64,000 nucleotides of DNA from Azonexus sp. (GCF_030824335.1 NZ_JAVBXX010000019.1:62001-126000); one strand, 5' to 3'. Positions 20,356 through 30,047 are shown, counted from the stretch's first letter. Made by a program: numbers and translations. The notes: generated by a model from the sequence alone, not told the origin.

Positions 20356-20499
20356 TTACGACTTGCCCTTGCTTCGCAATTCCTCATCCATCTTGCTTGA
20401 GTAAAGTTTTCCCATGCCTGCGCCAATCACCAAAACGCCGACGATTACCACCAAACTCATCAAGCCGATATCACTCGTAAAAAGTAGTTCCCAAGCCAT
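20356..20499 (-). CDS. DUF3149-type membrane micro-protein
   Basis: A 47-residue protein starting MAWELLFTSDIGLMSLVVIV, with one membrane segment (about 12-33) and a charged C-terminal tail (SSKMDEELRSKGKS). A strong ribosome site GGAGGTGACTT precedes the ATG. It matches the small DUF3149 family known in betaproteobacteria, of unknown function. It lies 26 nt downstream of fixH and ahead of a terminator, so it is probably co-transcribed with ccoG and fixH. A link to cbb3 oxidase assembly is inferred from position only. Confidence 0.8.
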   Translation of the reverse strand: MAWELLFTSDIGLMSLVVIVGVLVIGAGMGKLYSSKMDEELRSKGKS

Positions 20500-20525
20500 A
20501 AGTCACCTCCCAGTAACAAAAAAAA

Positions 20526-21044
20526 TTATCCTGCTCTTGCATTCAATCGGAGCGGCTCATCAGAATCCGCCTTCCAATCACCCTGTAGTCGCCAGTGACC
20601 CGCAGGATCTTCCAAGGTGACATGCCAGCGACCAATCACTTCAGCAGTCAGAGCGCCACCATAAAAACCTTGCCCTTCGGACTTCATCTGAATTATCTGA
20701 TCTCGACCATCAACCGTTGGATGAGCCAGCCTCAGAGTAATTGCCTGTGGTAAAGCCGAGCTATCGGCTGTTGTAATCAGCAAGCGCAGATTAAGCCCGG
20801 AACGCATTACGTCAGCATGTAAACCAAGTTGTGTTGCATGCTGATCACGCTGCATGCGCTGATTAACACTCAAACCTTGTTTGTAGTAATCATCGGAGAC
20901 CAAACCATCGCTGGTTTGGACCGCAATCACGGTCGTGATAATGCCAGCAACAATAACCACGCCAGGACCAGCCATCAATATCCATGGCCAAGGCTCCTTG
21001 TACCAAGGACGCTTATCATTTTTTAGAGTCATCGCAACATTCAT
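20526..21044 (-). CDS. fixH: FixH/CcoH family protein
   Basis: 172 residues with one N-terminal TM (about 20-45, WILMAGPGVVIVAGIITTVIA) and a periplasmic beta-rich domain; DGLVSDDYYKQGL is the FixH signature. It assists cbb3 oxidase assembly, with the CcoGHIS proteins. It begins directly after the ccoG stop codon with no clear ribosome site, so translation is probably coupled. Confidence 0.9.
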   Translation of the reverse strand: MNVAMTLKNDKRPWYKEPWPWILMAGPGVVIVAGIITTVIAVQTSDGLVSDDYYKQGLSVNQRMQRDQHATQLGLHADVMRSGLNLRLLITTADSSALPQAITLRLAHPTVDGRDQIIQMKSEGQGFYGGALTAEVIGRWHVTLEDPAGHWRLQGDWKADSDEPLRLNARAG

Positions 21045-21045
21045 T

Positions 21046-22458
21046 TTAGGGCATCAGGAAAGAAGCTTTTTCCCGGACGACGATTTTATCGTCGTCCTCG
21101 GCCTCGATATTGAAATAAATCGTATTGGCACCCGACTTGCCACTGCCAGACGGGACCCGGACGATAACTGTAACTTCGTGATTCTCCGCACTATCCACAT
21201 CGACCAGTGCCTGTTCGGCAAGACTCACCCCTTCAAGCCCTTCGACACTAATCTGATAGCGACGCGCCTGCTCGGTTGTGTTCATTAACTTCAGGTTGAA
21301 CACATTTTCAATCGCACCATCATCAGCCTCCCGCGACAGGGTAGAACGGTCCCGAATGACGTCCACCATCAACGGAACCCGTGTTGCTATTGACCATGCG
21401 GAGGCAACACAGATGAGGACAAGAATAACTGAATAGAGAAAGATGCGCGGCCGCATGATGTGCCGGAGCACTTCCGCCGCATTGAAATGTTTTTCCAAAG
21501 CATTCTCTGTGGTGTAGCGAATCAAGCCACGCGGCTTTCCAAGTTTGTCCATGACAGGATCACAGGCATCTATGCAAGCACCACAACCGATACACTCGTA
21601 CTGGATACCTTTACGGATATCTATGCCTGTTGGGCAGACGACAACACAAAGGCCACAATCGACGCAATCCCCAAGAGAGGACAAATCCGACGTCTTTTTC
21701 CGGGCCCCTCTAGGTTCTCCACGCTCAGGGTCATAAGTAATGACCAGCGTATCGGGATCAAACATTACCCCTTGAAACCGAGCATAAGGACACATGTACT
21801 TGCAGACCTGCTCACGCAAAAATCCAGCTTGCATGTAGCAAAAACCTGCGTAGAAAAAAGTCCAAAAAAACTCCCACCCTGACAATCCAAACGGCAAGGC
21901 CACGAGAAGCTCGTGCACCGGAGTGAAATAAGCGACCAGCGTAAATCCGGTCCACAACGAGATCGCTAACCAGATCAAGTGTTTGATCGCCTTGAGACGA
22001 AACTTCCGGCCACTCAGAGCGCTCTTGTCGAGCTTCATCCGTGCAGAGCGATCCCCCTCGACCTTATTCTCAACCCACATGAAAATTTCGGAGTAAACCG
22101 TCTGGGGACAAGCGTAACCACAAAAAAGCCGTCCTGCGACCGCAGTAAACAGAAAGAGAGCGTAGGCCGAAATAATCAGTAAAACCGCAAGATAGAAAAC
22201 ATCCTGTGGCCACAACACCAACCCGAAGAGGTAAAACTTCCGCTCAACCAGATGAAACAAAACAGCCTGACGGTCGTTCCAGGTGAGCCACGGCGTACAG
22301 AAAAAAAGTATTTGCGTAAGCCACACGAAAGCCCAGCGCCAAGTAGTCCACCGCCCCTGAACATCGCGGATATAGATTTTCTTGTGCTTCTCGTAAAACG
22401 ATACTGCCGTCGATTGAGCGAGCAGTATTTCCTGAGAATTATCTTCGCTGGATTTCAT
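21046..22458 (-). CDS. ccoG: Cytochrome c oxidase accessory protein CcoG (FixG/RdxA)
   Basis: 470 residues. Several TM segments, two ferredoxin-type clusters (CVDCGLCVVVCPTGIDIR and CIGCGACIDACDP) and a C-terminal Ig-like domain (about 375-470). It is a Cu(II) reductase that supplies Cu(I) for cbb3 oxidase. The start ATG at 22456-22458 (KSSEDNSQEILL) is preceded by AGAAGAA. It is separated from ccoP by a strong terminator, so it probably has its own promoter. Confidence 0.94.
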   Translation of the reverse strand: MKSSEDNSQEILLAQSTAVSFYEKHKKIYIRDVQGRWTTWRWAFVWLTQILFFCTPWLTWNDRQAVLFHLVERKFYLFGLVLWPQDVFYLAVLLIISAYALFLFTAVAGRLFCGYACPQTVYSEIFMWVENKVEGDRSARMKLDKSALSGRKFRLKAIKHLIWLAISLWTGFTLVAYFTPVHELLVALPFGLSGWEFFWTFFYAGFCYMQAGFLREQVCKYMCPYARFQGVMFDPDTLVITYDPERGEPRGARKKTSDLSSLGDCVDCGLCVVVCPTGIDIRKGIQYECIGCGACIDACDPVMDKLGKPRGLIRYTTENALEKHFNAAEVLRHIMRPRIFLYSVILVLICVASAWSIATRVPLMVDVIRDRSTLSREADDGAIENVFNLKLMNTTEQARRYQISVEGLEGVSLAEQALVDVDSAENHEVTVIVRVPSGSGKSGANTIYFNIEAEDDDKIVVREKASFLMP

Positions 22459-22545
22459 GAGTTTCTTCTCTATCAAAATCACGCTGACCAAAGCTTAGCA
22501 GTGTCATAACCAACGTCATTTTGATAAAACTCGGCAAGACCTGAT

Positions 22546-22574
22546 AAAAAAGGGGCGGCCACGGCCGCCCCTTA
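22546..22574 (-). terminator. Intrinsic terminator of ccoNOQP
   Basis: On the minus strand GGGGCGGCC pairs with GGCCGCCCC around a 2-nt centre, followed by TTTTTT. It lies 7 nt after the ccoP stop codon. Confidence 0.9.
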
Positions 22575-22580
22575 ATATCC

Positions 22581-23474
22581 TTACTTAGCGCCGAGGCTCA
22601 GAACGTAAGCCGACAGCAGACGAACCTTGGCTTCACCAAGGAAGTCTTTCCAAGCGGGCATCTTGTTCTGACGACCATTTGTAATGGTTTCGGTAATAAC
22701 AGCCTCCGAAGAACCATACAACCAAACCTTATCAGTCAGGTTCGGAGCACCCAAGGCTTGCATGCCGGTACCATCAGCACCGTGGCAACCGATACAGCCA
22801 GCTTCGGTAAAAGCCGCCTGCCCCTTCGTTGCACGAACCGAGTCATTCGGTAGACCAGACAAGGAGCGAACGTAGTTGGCCAGATCCTTGATCGTCTCTC
22901 CACCAAGTTGAGCATGCGGAGGCATCACACCCATACGACCGCCAGTGATCGTCTCGACGATCTGTTCTGGCTGACCGCCCCACTGCCAATCAGCATCCGT
23001 CAGATTCGGGAAGCCCTTTGCACCGCGGGCATCAGCACCATGGCACTGCATGCAGTAGGTCAAGTAAAGACGCTTACCCATTTCCATGGCAGTCTTGTCA
23101 GCCGATACAGCCTTGAGGTCCATTGCCATGTACTTGTCGTACAGTGGCTTGACCTTGGCATCCATCGTATCGACTTCCACTTTGTGCTGACCAACCGAGG
23201 TCCAGCCAAGCATGCCCTTGAAGTTGCCCAAACCCGGATAAAGTGCCAGATACACGAGGGCGAAAACCACGGTGATAACAAACATCCAACTCCACCACTT
23301 AGGCATCGGATTATTGTATTCCTCAAGGGTTTCATCCCAGACATGACCCATGGTCTTGCCCGGTGTAAAAGTTGCCTTGCCCTGAACAATCAACAGCACC
23401 GCACAAGCCAGAATACTGGCGAGCACGATCACGATGACATACAGGTTCCAAAAATCGTTAACGAAATCGCTCAT
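22581..23474 (-). CDS. ccoP: cbb3 oxidase diheme cytochrome c subunit CcoP
   Basis: 297 residues: N-terminal TM (about 12-32), a second TM (about 62-80) and two cytochrome c domains with CMQCH (141-145) and CIGCH (227-231). It passes electrons from cytochrome c to CcoO/CcoN. The ribosome site AAGGAA precedes the ATG. It is the last gene of ccoNOQP. Confidence 0.96.
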   Translation of the reverse strand: MSDFVNDFWNLYVIVIVLASILACAVLLIVQGKATFTPGKTMGHVWDETLEEYNNPMPKWWSWMFVITVVFALVYLALYPGLGNFKGMLGWTSVGQHKVEVDTMDAKVKPLYDKYMAMDLKAVSADKTAMEMGKRLYLTYCMQCHGADARGAKGFPNLTDADWQWGGQPEQIVETITGGRMGVMPPHAQLGGETIKDLANYVRSLSGLPNDSVRATKGQAAFTEAGCIGCHGADGTGMQALGAPNLTDKVWLYGSSEAVITETITNGRQNKMPAWKDFLGEAKVRLLSAYVLSLGAK

Positions 23475-23489
23475 TTGCTTTCCTTTATT

Positions 23490-23672
23490 TCAGCGCGGGT
23501 GCGACGTGCGTGACGCCGCACCATCATCATCACCTTCTGCAAACGGCAGGTTGGCAGCTTCATCAAACCCCTTCTTGCTGCTTTTGCCGTAGGCCCAGCC
23601 TACGATTGCCAGAAAGCAAAGCAAACCGGCAACCGTGACAAGAGACCGCAGATCGTTGATGTCCATGGCCAT
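23490..23672 (-). CDS. ccoQ: cbb3 oxidase small subunit CcoQ
   Basis: 60 residues with one TM (about 9-28) and a short charged tail ending in SHPR. It stabilises the cbb3 complex. The ATG overlaps the ccoO stop codon (TAATG). Confidence 0.92.
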   Translation of the reverse strand: MAMDINDLRSLVTVAGLLCFLAIVGWAYGKSSKKGFDEAANLPFAEGDDDGAASRTSHPR

Positions 23673-24307
23673 TACTTCATCGAGCTCAATGCCGTGCCCA
23701 TGACCTGCAGATAGGCAATCAGCACATCCATTTCAGACATGTCACCGATGGCAGCCTTGGCACCCTTGATATCCTCATCAGAGTAAGTCGGAATACCGCG
23801 CATGTTGGCATAGCCACGCATGACACCCATCTTTTGCTCGATCTGGGCTGCGACACTGTCCTTGGCCTTGGTATTAGCCAAGAAAGGATAAGCCGGCATG
23901 TTCGACTCCGGAACCACATCACGCGGATTCGTCAGGTGAGCACGCTGCCACTCGTCAGAGTAGCGACCGCCAACACGGTGCAGATCCGGACCGGTCCGCT
24001 TGGAACCCCACTGGAACGGATGGTCATAAACGAACTCACCCGCAACAGAGTAATGGCCATAACGCTCGGTTTCCGCACGGAACGGACGAATCATCTGCGA
24101 GTGACAGTTGTAGCAACCCTCCCGCAAATAAACTTCGCGACCCGCAAGTTGAGCAGCGGAATACGGCTTCAAGCCATCAACCGGCGCCGTTGTCGATTTT
24201 TGGAAAAAGAGCGGAACGATTTCCAGCAATCCGCCCCACAGGACTACAAACAACGTGAGGATGAAAAGCAGGCCTACGTTCTTCTCGATTTGATCGTGCT
24301 TGATCAT
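23672..24307 (-). CDS. ccoO: cbb3 oxidase monoheme cytochrome c subunit CcoO
   Basis: 211 residues, one N-terminal TM (about 10-32) and one heme site CYNCH (65-69) in the conserved [18 protein letters not shown] context. It lies between ccoN and ccoQ with AGGGAG before its ATG. Confidence 0.96.
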   Translation of the reverse strand: MIKHDQIEKNVGLLFILTLFVVLWGGLLEIVPLFFQKSTTAPVDGLKPYSAAQLAGREVYLREGCYNCHSQMIRPFRAETERYGHYSVAGEFVYDHPFQWGSKRTGPDLHRVGGRYSDEWQRAHLTNPRDVVPESNMPAYPFLANTKAKDSVAAQIEQKMGVMRGYANMRGIPTYSDEDIKGAKAAIGDMSEMDVLIAYLQVMGTALSSMK

Positions 24308-24323
24308 TTGTCGTTCTCCCTAA

Positions 24324-25751
24324 TCAGGCGTGGTGGGCTGCCGGAGCGATCACCGGTGCATCCTTGGTGTTACCGCCAGCCATGGTCTTGAACATGTTGT
24401 AAGCCATGAGCAACATACCGCTCAGGAACAGCACGCCACCCAACCAACGAATCGCCCAGAACGGGTAAGAACCCTTGACACCCTCAACGAAAGCATATGC
24501 CAGCGTACCGTCGGCATTGACCGCGCGCCACATCAAGCCCTGCATCACACCGGCAATCCACATCGAAGCGATATAGAGCACGGTACCGATGGTTGCAATC
24601 CAGAAATGGGTCGTCACCAACTTGGTGCTGTACATCTCAGTCTTGCCGAACAGTTTCGGCAGCAGGTAATAGATGGAGCCGATCGAAACCATGGCTACCC
24701 AGCCCAAAGCGCCCGAGTGCACGTGACCAACCGTCCAGTCCGTATAGTGCGACAGCGCATTGACTGTCTTGATCGACATCATCGGGCCTTCAAAGGTAGA
24801 CATACCGTAGAAAGACAACGAAGTGATCAGGAACTTCAGAATAGGGTCATCACGCAGCTTATGCCAGGCACCCGACAGGGTCATGATGCCGTTGATCATG
24901 CCACCCCAAGACGGAGCCAGCAGAATCAGCGAGAAAACCATACCAACCGACTGAGTCCAGTCAGGAAGCGCGGTGTAATGCAGGTGGTGCGGACCAGCCC
25001 ACATGTACGTAAAAATCAGGGCCCAGAAGTGAACCACAGACAGGCGATACGAATACACCGGACGGCCAGCCTGCTTCGGCACGAAGTAGTACATCATGCC
25101 CAAAAAGCCTGCAGTCAGGAAGAAGCCCACTGCGTTGTGACCATACCACCACTGAATCATTGCATCCTGAACGCCGGAGTAAACCGAGAACGAACGGGTC
25201 AACGAAACCGGAACAGCAGCACTATTGACCAGATGCAGCAGAGCAACAGCGATGATCATCGAACCAAAGAACCAGTTGGCCACATAAATGTGAGAAACCG
25301 TCCGCTTGGCAATAGTACCGAAGAAAACCAGACCGTAAGAAACCCAGACCAAGGTGATCAGGATATCGATTGGCCATTCCAGTTCGGCGTATTCCTTACC
25401 GGACGTGATACCGAGCGGCAAAGTAATAGCAGCCAACAGAATGACAATCTGCCAGCCCCAGAAAGTGAAGGGGATCAACGGACCGCCCCACAAACGGGTA
25501 TGACCGGTACGCTGAACGCACCAGTAAGAAGTTGCAAAAAGCGCACAGCCACCAAACGCAAAAATAACCGCGTTGGTATGCAACGGGCGCAAACGCCCGT
25601 ACGTCAGCCATGGCCCGATATTCAATTCCGGCCAGACCAACTGCGCAGCAATGATGACACCGACAAGCATGCCAACAATGCCCCAGATTACAGTCATGAC
25701 AGCGAATTGCCGTACGACCTTATCGTTGTATGTGGTTTGTGTTCCCGACAT
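24324..25751 (-). CDS. ccoN: cbb3 oxidase catalytic subunit CcoN
   Basis: 475 residues, about 12 TM helices. The heme-copper ligands are visible in [18 protein letters not shown] (low-spin heme His), YGHNAVGFF (CuB His and the cross-linked Tyr region) and [14 protein letters not shown] (His pair for the hemes). It reduces O2 to water at very low oxygen and pumps protons. The chosen ATG at 25749-25751 has GAGAGGTG upstream; a longer frame of 17 more codons has no family support. An FNR-type box lies about 100 nt upstream. Confidence 0.97.
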   Translation of the reverse strand: MSGTQTTYNDKVVRQFAVMTVIWGIVGMLVGVIIAAQLVWPELNIGPWLTYGRLRPLHTNAVIFAFGGCALFATSYWCVQRTGHTRLWGGPLIPFTFWGWQIVILLAAITLPLGITSGKEYAELEWPIDILITLVWVSYGLVFFGTIAKRTVSHIYVANWFFGSMIIAVALLHLVNSAAVPVSLTRSFSVYSGVQDAMIQWWYGHNAVGFFLTAGFLGMMYYFVPKQAGRPVYSYRLSVVHFWALIFTYMWAGPHHLHYTALPDWTQSVGMVFSLILLAPSWGGMINGIMTLSGAWHKLRDDPILKFLITSLSFYGMSTFEGPMMSIKTVNALSHYTDWTVGHVHSGALGWVAMVSIGSIYYLLPKLFGKTEMYSTKLVTTHFWIATIGTVLYIASMWIAGVMQGLMWRAVNADGTLAYAFVEGVKGSYPFWAIRWLGGVLFLSGMLLMAYNMFKTMAGGNTKDAPVIAPAAHHA

Positions 25752-25820
25752 GAACCCACCTCTCGTTAATAAAAAACGGAATGCCCACCTCCCTGAAGCC
25801 AAGGGGGCACATAAAAGCGG

Positions 25821-25861
25821 ATGTTATTCTAGTTGAGGAGGGGCGTTTTGACCTAGATCAA
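25821..25861 (-). promoter_or_regulatory. FNR/Anr-type box and -10 element of ccoNOQP
   Basis: 25848-25861 on the minus strand reads TTGATCTAGGTCAA, one mismatch from the FNR consensus TTGAT-N4-ATCAA. A -10-like TAACAT lies at 25821-25826, which would place the box centre near -41, the class II activation position. This fits low-oxygen induction of cbb3 oxidase. Confidence 0.75.
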
Positions 25862-26021
25862 TCTACCGAACTTCAGAGCCTCGGGAAATTAGGCAACCCC
25901 CGCCTCTAGCGGCATTTCCCAAGGGCGACTTATCCCTTGCAAATAACACAAAAGGACAACGAAAACGACTCAAATGCACCTGAGCGGCCCAATTTTCGAT
26001 TGCCAAGGCAGAAAAATTTGA

Positions 26022-26050
26022 CAAAAAAATGGGTGCGTCGCAACGCACCC
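26022..26050 (-). terminator. Intrinsic terminator downstream of ccoS
   Basis: On the minus strand GGGTGCGT pairs with ACGCACCC around a 4-nt loop and is followed by ATTTTTTT. It is about 90 nt after the ccoS stop. Confidence 0.85.
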
Positions 26051-26138
26051 GAACCCCAACAGAGAATCACTGTGAGACACACAGCCTCACGTGAAGCAGG
26101 ATATTGCCAGCAGCAACAGGCCAAGACGTTGACGCAGG

Positions 26139-26330
26139 TCAATTACTGCGTGTTTTCTCGCCTTCTTCCAGAACCTTACCCTGAGGCCGATCATCATCGT
26201 CCATCAACACCTTGAACCCCGGCCCCTCCAGATCGTCGAATTGGCCGCTCTTGACCGACCACCAGAAGGCAGCAGCAATACCAAAGACCAGAATGACCGA
26301 AATCGGAATCAGCAAATAGACACTTTCCAT
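26139..26330 (-). CDS. ccoS: cbb3 oxidase maturation protein CcoS
   Basis: 63 residues: MESVYLLIPISVILVFGIAA is a single TM, followed by the conserved FWWSVKSGQFDDLEGPG motif and an acidic tail. It is needed for cofactor insertion into cbb3 oxidase. The ATG overlaps the ccoI stop codon (TGATG), with GGAGAA upstream inside ccoI. Confidence 0.93.
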   Translation of the reverse strand: MESVYLLIPISVILVFGIAAAFWWSVKSGQFDDLEGPGFKVLMDDDDRPQGKVLEEGEKTRSN

Positions 26331-28771
26331 CAATCATTCTCCATGCGCTGAATACGCAACGAATTAAGCACAACCAGCAAGGAACTGAGGGACATGCCAA
26401 TGCCCGCCATCCAGGGGGTCACATACCCGGCAATGGCCGCCGGCAGTGCCACAAAATTATAGGCGAATGACCACCAAAGGTTTTGCCGGATCACAACCAA
26501 GCTGAATGCAGCCCGAAGCAAACCCGTGCGCAAATGGGAGAGGTTCTCCGACAACAGCACGAAATCGGATTGCGTCCGGGCCAACTGAGCACCGCCCCCC
26601 ATGGCAACGGAGACTTGGGCCTGCGCCAGCACCGGTGCATCGTTAACACCGTCACCAATCATTGCCACGACTGCGCCAGCAGCCTGCAAAGCCTTCACAC
26701 AATCATGCTTGCCCGCTGGCGTCACCCCCGCCCGCACATCCTCAATGCCCAATTCGCCAGCCACCCGGCGAGCCACAGCCGGGGCGTCCCCGGTCAGCAA
26801 AACAACATGTTTGCCTGAAGCCCGCAAATCAGCAACCAGACCCTTGGCCTCCAGACGCAGTTCGTCGCCAATACGAAACAGCGCCAAACAACCCTCAGCA
26901 TCTGCCAGTAAAACAACAGTATCCCCACTTTCCAGCCAGTCGTCCGCAGAAGAAGGCAGCTCGCCACCACTCAAAGAGAGCGCGTACGCAGGACGACCAA
27001 TCCGGTAGCACCGACCGTTGATCACGCCTTCAATTCCCTGACCAGGCTCACTTAAAGAATCAATTGACTGATAGCGCATATCGCCGGATGCGGCATGTCG
27101 CAAAGCCATGGCCAACGGATGTTCGGAAGCTTGCTCCAAAGCGGCAGCCACATTGAGACACTCCCCGGCAGGCATTGCCCCAAAAACCCGAACATCGCGC
27201 AAACACATTTGTCCACTGGTCAACGTCCCCGTCTTGTCGAAAACAAAATGGGTCGCCCGTGCCAAGGTTTCAATGGCATGCCCTCGCGTGACCAGCAAGC
27301 CATCCCGGGCCAACGCCCCCGCCGCCACGGTCAAAGCGATGGGCGTGGCCAGCGACAGGGCGCACGGGCAAGTCACAACCAGTACGGAAACGGTAATCCA
27401 CAACGCTTTCGAAGGCTCGACAAAATACCAGCCCAACGCTGTCAAAATCGCAATCAACAACAACGAGCCAACAAAATAGCTGGCGATGCGATCAGCCAAT
27501 TCAACAATTTTCGGCTTCTCCAGGGAAGCACGCTCCATCAGACTGATGATTGCCGACAAACGCGTGCTCTGACCAACCTGTTCCACTTGAACGACCAGCG
27601 GACTTGCCGCGTTGATCGAACCACCCGTCACGGAATCACCCGGTTGTTTCGGCACAGGCAAACTTTCGCCAGTCAACAAAGCCTCGTTAGCGCAACTAAC
27701 CCCCTCAACCACACGCCCATCGGCCGGCACGATGTCGCCCGGACGAACCAGCACATAATCACCGACCTGCAGATCAGCTACCACTTTTTGCTCAGTTTCG
27801 CGGTCGACCGGAAAATTCGGCACTTTTTGCGCAAATGCCGGCAACATTTTGGTCAGCGCCTCGGTCACGCTCAACGCCTTCTGGCGCGCGGTCATTTCGA
27901 GGTAACGCCCACCGAGCAGGAAAAAGACAAACATGGTGACCGAGTCGAAATAAACCTCGCCCCCACCAAGCAGGGTCGCCCAGCAACTTGCCGCAAACGC
28001 CACGCCCACGCCGAGTGCCACGGGCACATCCATGCCAACGCGCAACAGTTTGAGATCGCGCCAGGCATTGCGAAAGAACGGGGCGGAAGAATAGAAAACC
28101 ACCGGCAGGGTCAGAATCAGACTAGCCCAGCGCATCAAGGTTTCGATGTCGACAGTCATGTCACCATTGGCGATATACACCGGGTAGGCATACATCATCA
28201 CCTGCATCATCCCGAAACCCGCCACCCACAAGCGCCACAACGCGCCGCGTCGCTCACTGCGGGAAATCTCCTCGCTCTTTGCCGCATCGTAGGGATAAGC
28301 GCGATAACCAATTGCCGCCACCGCGCGCAAGATATCGGACAGCTTGATGCGCGACTCGTCCCAACGCACCTTCGCCCGCCGCGTCGTGTAATTGATATTG
28401 ACCGCCGTGACCCCAGGCAATTTGCCAATATGCTGCTCATTCAGCCAGATGCAGGCCGCACAAGTGATGCCTTCGAGCAACAGGGAAGCCTCACGCTCGC
28501 CCTCACCCAGCTCCTTGACGAAACTCTTCTGAAAATCGGCGTGATCGAATAGCGCCATCTGCTCAAGAATCGCCGGCATGGCTTCACGCGGCGACTCGGG
28601 CAGCGCATCGCGACTGCGGTAGTAGTCGGCCAGCCCGTTATCGACAATCGACTGGGCAACCGCCTGACAGCCATAACAACACATCGTCCGCGACTCGCCA
28701 TTCACAACAACCGGCAGATCGACATCATCGGGAACAGGCAGACCGCAGTGATAACAGGAGGCTTGGGACAT
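26330..28771 (-). CDS. ccoI: Copper-exporting P-type ATPase CcoI (FixI)
   Basis: 813 residues. N-terminal CYHCG and CCYGC precede a heavy-metal-associated domain with GITCAACIW. Eight TM helices, the CPC motif (VVTCPCALSLATP), the phosphorylation site DKTGT and the GDGVNDAPVL hinge follow. It delivers copper for cbb3 assembly. The ATG is only about 5 nt from the T-tract of an intrinsic terminator upstream, and I see no ribosome site. The N-terminal CxxC is family-typical, so the start is still likely right. Confidence 0.93.
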   Translation of the reverse strand: MSQASCYHCGLPVPDDVDLPVVVNGESRTMCCYGCQAVAQSIVDNGLADYYRSRDALPESPREAMPAILEQMALFDHADFQKSFVKELGEGEREASLLLEGITCAACIWLNEQHIGKLPGVTAVNINYTTRRAKVRWDESRIKLSDILRAVAAIGYRAYPYDAAKSEEISRSERRGALWRLWVAGFGMMQVMMYAYPVYIANGDMTVDIETLMRWASLILTLPVVFYSSAPFFRNAWRDLKLLRVGMDVPVALGVGVAFAASCWATLLGGGEVYFDSVTMFVFFLLGGRYLEMTARQKALSVTEALTKMLPAFAQKVPNFPVDRETEQKVVADLQVGDYVLVRPGDIVPADGRVVEGVSCANEALLTGESLPVPKQPGDSVTGGSINAASPLVVQVEQVGQSTRLSAIISLMERASLEKPKIVELADRIASYFVGSLLLIAILTALGWYFVEPSKALWITVSVLVVTCPCALSLATPIALTVAAGALARDGLLVTRGHAIETLARATHFVFDKTGTLTSGQMCLRDVRVFGAMPAGECLNVAAALEQASEHPLAMALRHAASGDMRYQSIDSLSEPGQGIEGVINGRCYRIGRPAYALSLSGGELPSSADDWLESGDTVVLLADAEGCLALFRIGDELRLEAKGLVADLRASGKHVVLLTGDAPAVARRVAGELGIEDVRAGVTPAGKHDCVKALQAAGAVVAMIGDGVNDAPVLAQAQVSVAMGGGAQLARTQSDFVLLSENLSHLRTGLLRAAFSLVVIRQNLWWSFAYNFVALPAAIAGYVTPWMAGIGMSLSSLLVVLNSLRIQRMEND

Positions 28772-28776
28772 GCAAC

Positions 28777-28801
28777 AAAAAAGGCACCGGAGTGCCTTTT
28801 T
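28777..28801 (-). terminator. Intrinsic terminator between the SDR gene and ccoI
   Basis: GGCAC pairs with GTGCC around a 4-nt loop, flanked by A6 and T5 so it can work in both directions. On the minus strand the T-tract ends just before the ccoI start codon. Confidence 0.75.
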
Positions 28802-28827
28802 GAACGAGGACGGGCAACAAGTATAGT

Positions 28828-29595
28828 TTATTTGACCCCCATCCGGATGGCACCATCCAGACGGATAACCTCACCATTGAGATAGGCGTTCTCGGCAATG
28901 TGGCGAACCAGCGCGGCGTACTCGGCCGGCTTGCCCATGCGCGTCGGGAACGGCACCATTTTGTTCAGCGACTCCTGCACTTCCGGGGGCATGCCAAGCA
29001 GCATTGGTGTTTCCATGATTCCCGGTGCGATGGTCATGCAACGAATACCACTACGCGACAATTCACGCGCCACCGGCAAGGTCAAGGCAACGATGCCACC
29101 CTTCGATGCCGCATAAGCCACCTGCCCCAACTGGCCTTCATATGCCGCCACCGAGGCAGTATTGATAATCACACCACGCTCACCACCAGCATCCGGCTCA
29201 TTCTTCATCATGGCATCAGCCGCCAGACGGATCATGTTGAAGGTGCCGACGAGATTGATATTGATCACGCGGGCAAAGTTTTCCAGCCGGTGCGGACCTT
29301 CCTTGCCAACCACTTTCTCGGCCGGCGCAATACCCGCGCAATTAACCAGACCATGCAGCGCGCCGAATTTGGAAATCGCCGTTTGAATGGCGTTGACCGC
29401 AGAACTCTCGCTGGTCACATCCGTTTCGACGAAAACCGCCGCATTACCCAACTCTGCCGCCAGAGACTCGCCGGCCGCGCAATTCACATCGGCCAACACG
29501 ACACTGGCACCAGCCGCAACCAAGTCGCGCGCTGTTGCTGCACCCAGACCAGAACCGCCACCAGTCACCACAAAAATCTTTTTATTCAACTGCAT
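28828..29595 (-). CDS. Short-chain dehydrogenase (3-hydroxyacyl-CoA dehydrogenase type)
   Basis: 255 residues, a classical Rossmann-fold SDR. The cofactor motif is [12 protein letters not shown] (about 90) is present, and the catalytic Ser-Tyr-Lys are in [23 protein letters not shown]. Asp in VVLADVN indicates NAD(H). The overall style ([31 protein letters not shown]) is that of type II 3-hydroxyacyl-CoA / 2-methyl-3-hydroxybutyryl-CoA dehydrogenases. The ATG at 29593-29595 has AAGGAGAAAG upstream; the longer open frame upstream is not used. Confidence 0.88.
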   Translation of the reverse strand: MQLNKKIFVVTGGGSGLGAATARDLVAAGASVVLADVNCAAGESLAAELGNAAVFVETDVTSESSAVNAIQTAISKFGALHGLVNCAGIAPAEKVVGKEGPHRLENFARVININLVGTFNMIRLAADAMMKNEPDAGGERGVIINTASVAAYEGQLGQVAYAASKGGIVALTLPVARELSRSGIRCMTIAPGIMETPMLLGMPPEVQESLNKMVPFPTRMGKPAEYAALVRHIAENAYLNGEVIRLDGAIRMGVK

Positions 29596-29818
29596 GTGCT
29601 TTCTCCTTTTAATTATCAACGCCCCATACCAAACGGTAGCGTATGGACCGAAGGAGAATATTAACCGCCAGACGGCAGCAAAAAAAGTCACGCTGGCGAC
29701 AAACCATGCCGCCACCCGACGCCAGCCTTTGCCAGCCTTTCATGGCGCCGGCAAAAACTGGCACTAACACACAGTTTCAAAAAACTTTTCGCCCACAAAG
29801 TCAAACCGCGTGGACAGC

Positions 29819-29847
29819 AAAAAGGCCACCCGATTAAGGGTGGCCTT
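29819..29847 (-). terminator. Intrinsic terminator of the tRNA-Thr gene
   Basis: On the minus strand AAGGCCACCC pairs with GGGTGGCCTT around a 6-nt loop and is followed by TTTTT. It starts about 12 nt after the tRNA 3' end. Confidence 0.9.
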
Positions 29848-29858
29848 CTCACATCAAG

Positions 29859-29934
29859 TGGTGCCGCTTGCCGGAATCGAACTGGCGACCTTTTCATTAC
29901 GAATGAACTGCTCTACCAACTGAGCTAAAGCGGC
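29859..29934 (-). tRNA. tRNA-Thr (anticodon CGU)
   Basis: 76 nt. The acceptor GCCGCTT pairs fully with AAGCGGC, followed by discriminator A and an encoded CCA. The D-arm GCTCAGTTGGTAGAGC and T-arm GGTTCGATTCC-type loop are present (TTCGATT). The anticodon loop is TTCGTAA, giving CGU for ACG codons. It is expressed alone, between its own promoter and terminator. Confidence 0.95.
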
Positions 29935-30019
29935 TTAAACCAAAACTTGTAAAACCTAACCTGAAGCAATTGATTGGTTACAGCTCGAAAGCCTTAGCCA
30001 GTCAAACAGCAGGGCGCGG

Positions 30020-30047
30020 ATTATAGCACTGTCGCTTCGATTGAAAA
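30020..30047 (-). promoter_or_regulatory. Promoter of tRNA-Thr
   Basis: Minus strand TTTTCA and a perfect TATAAT are separated by 16 nt, followed by the GC-rich discriminator CCGCGCCC typical of stringently controlled stable-RNA promoters. The leader to the tRNA would be about 75 nt. Confidence 0.75.

Larger units (their letters stand above)
25752..26138. other. ccoN-ccoS intergenic region
   Basis: About 390 nt without a gene. It holds the ccoN promoter with an FNR-type box near its left side and the ccoIS terminator near 26022-26050. I see nothing else convincing between about 25862 and 26020. Confidence 0.7.

Noticed and set aside
22505..22540. FNR-like half-site upstream of ccoG
   Set aside because: ATCAA is present but the other half matches at only two of five positions.
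24330..25769. Long plus-strand open frame of 479 codons
   Set aside because: It is the mirror of ccoN in another frame, with Arg/His/Gln-rich low-sense composition and no family resemblance.
27095..28552. Plus-strand open frame of 485 codons
   Set aside because: It is antisense to ccoI; no ribosome site or family support.
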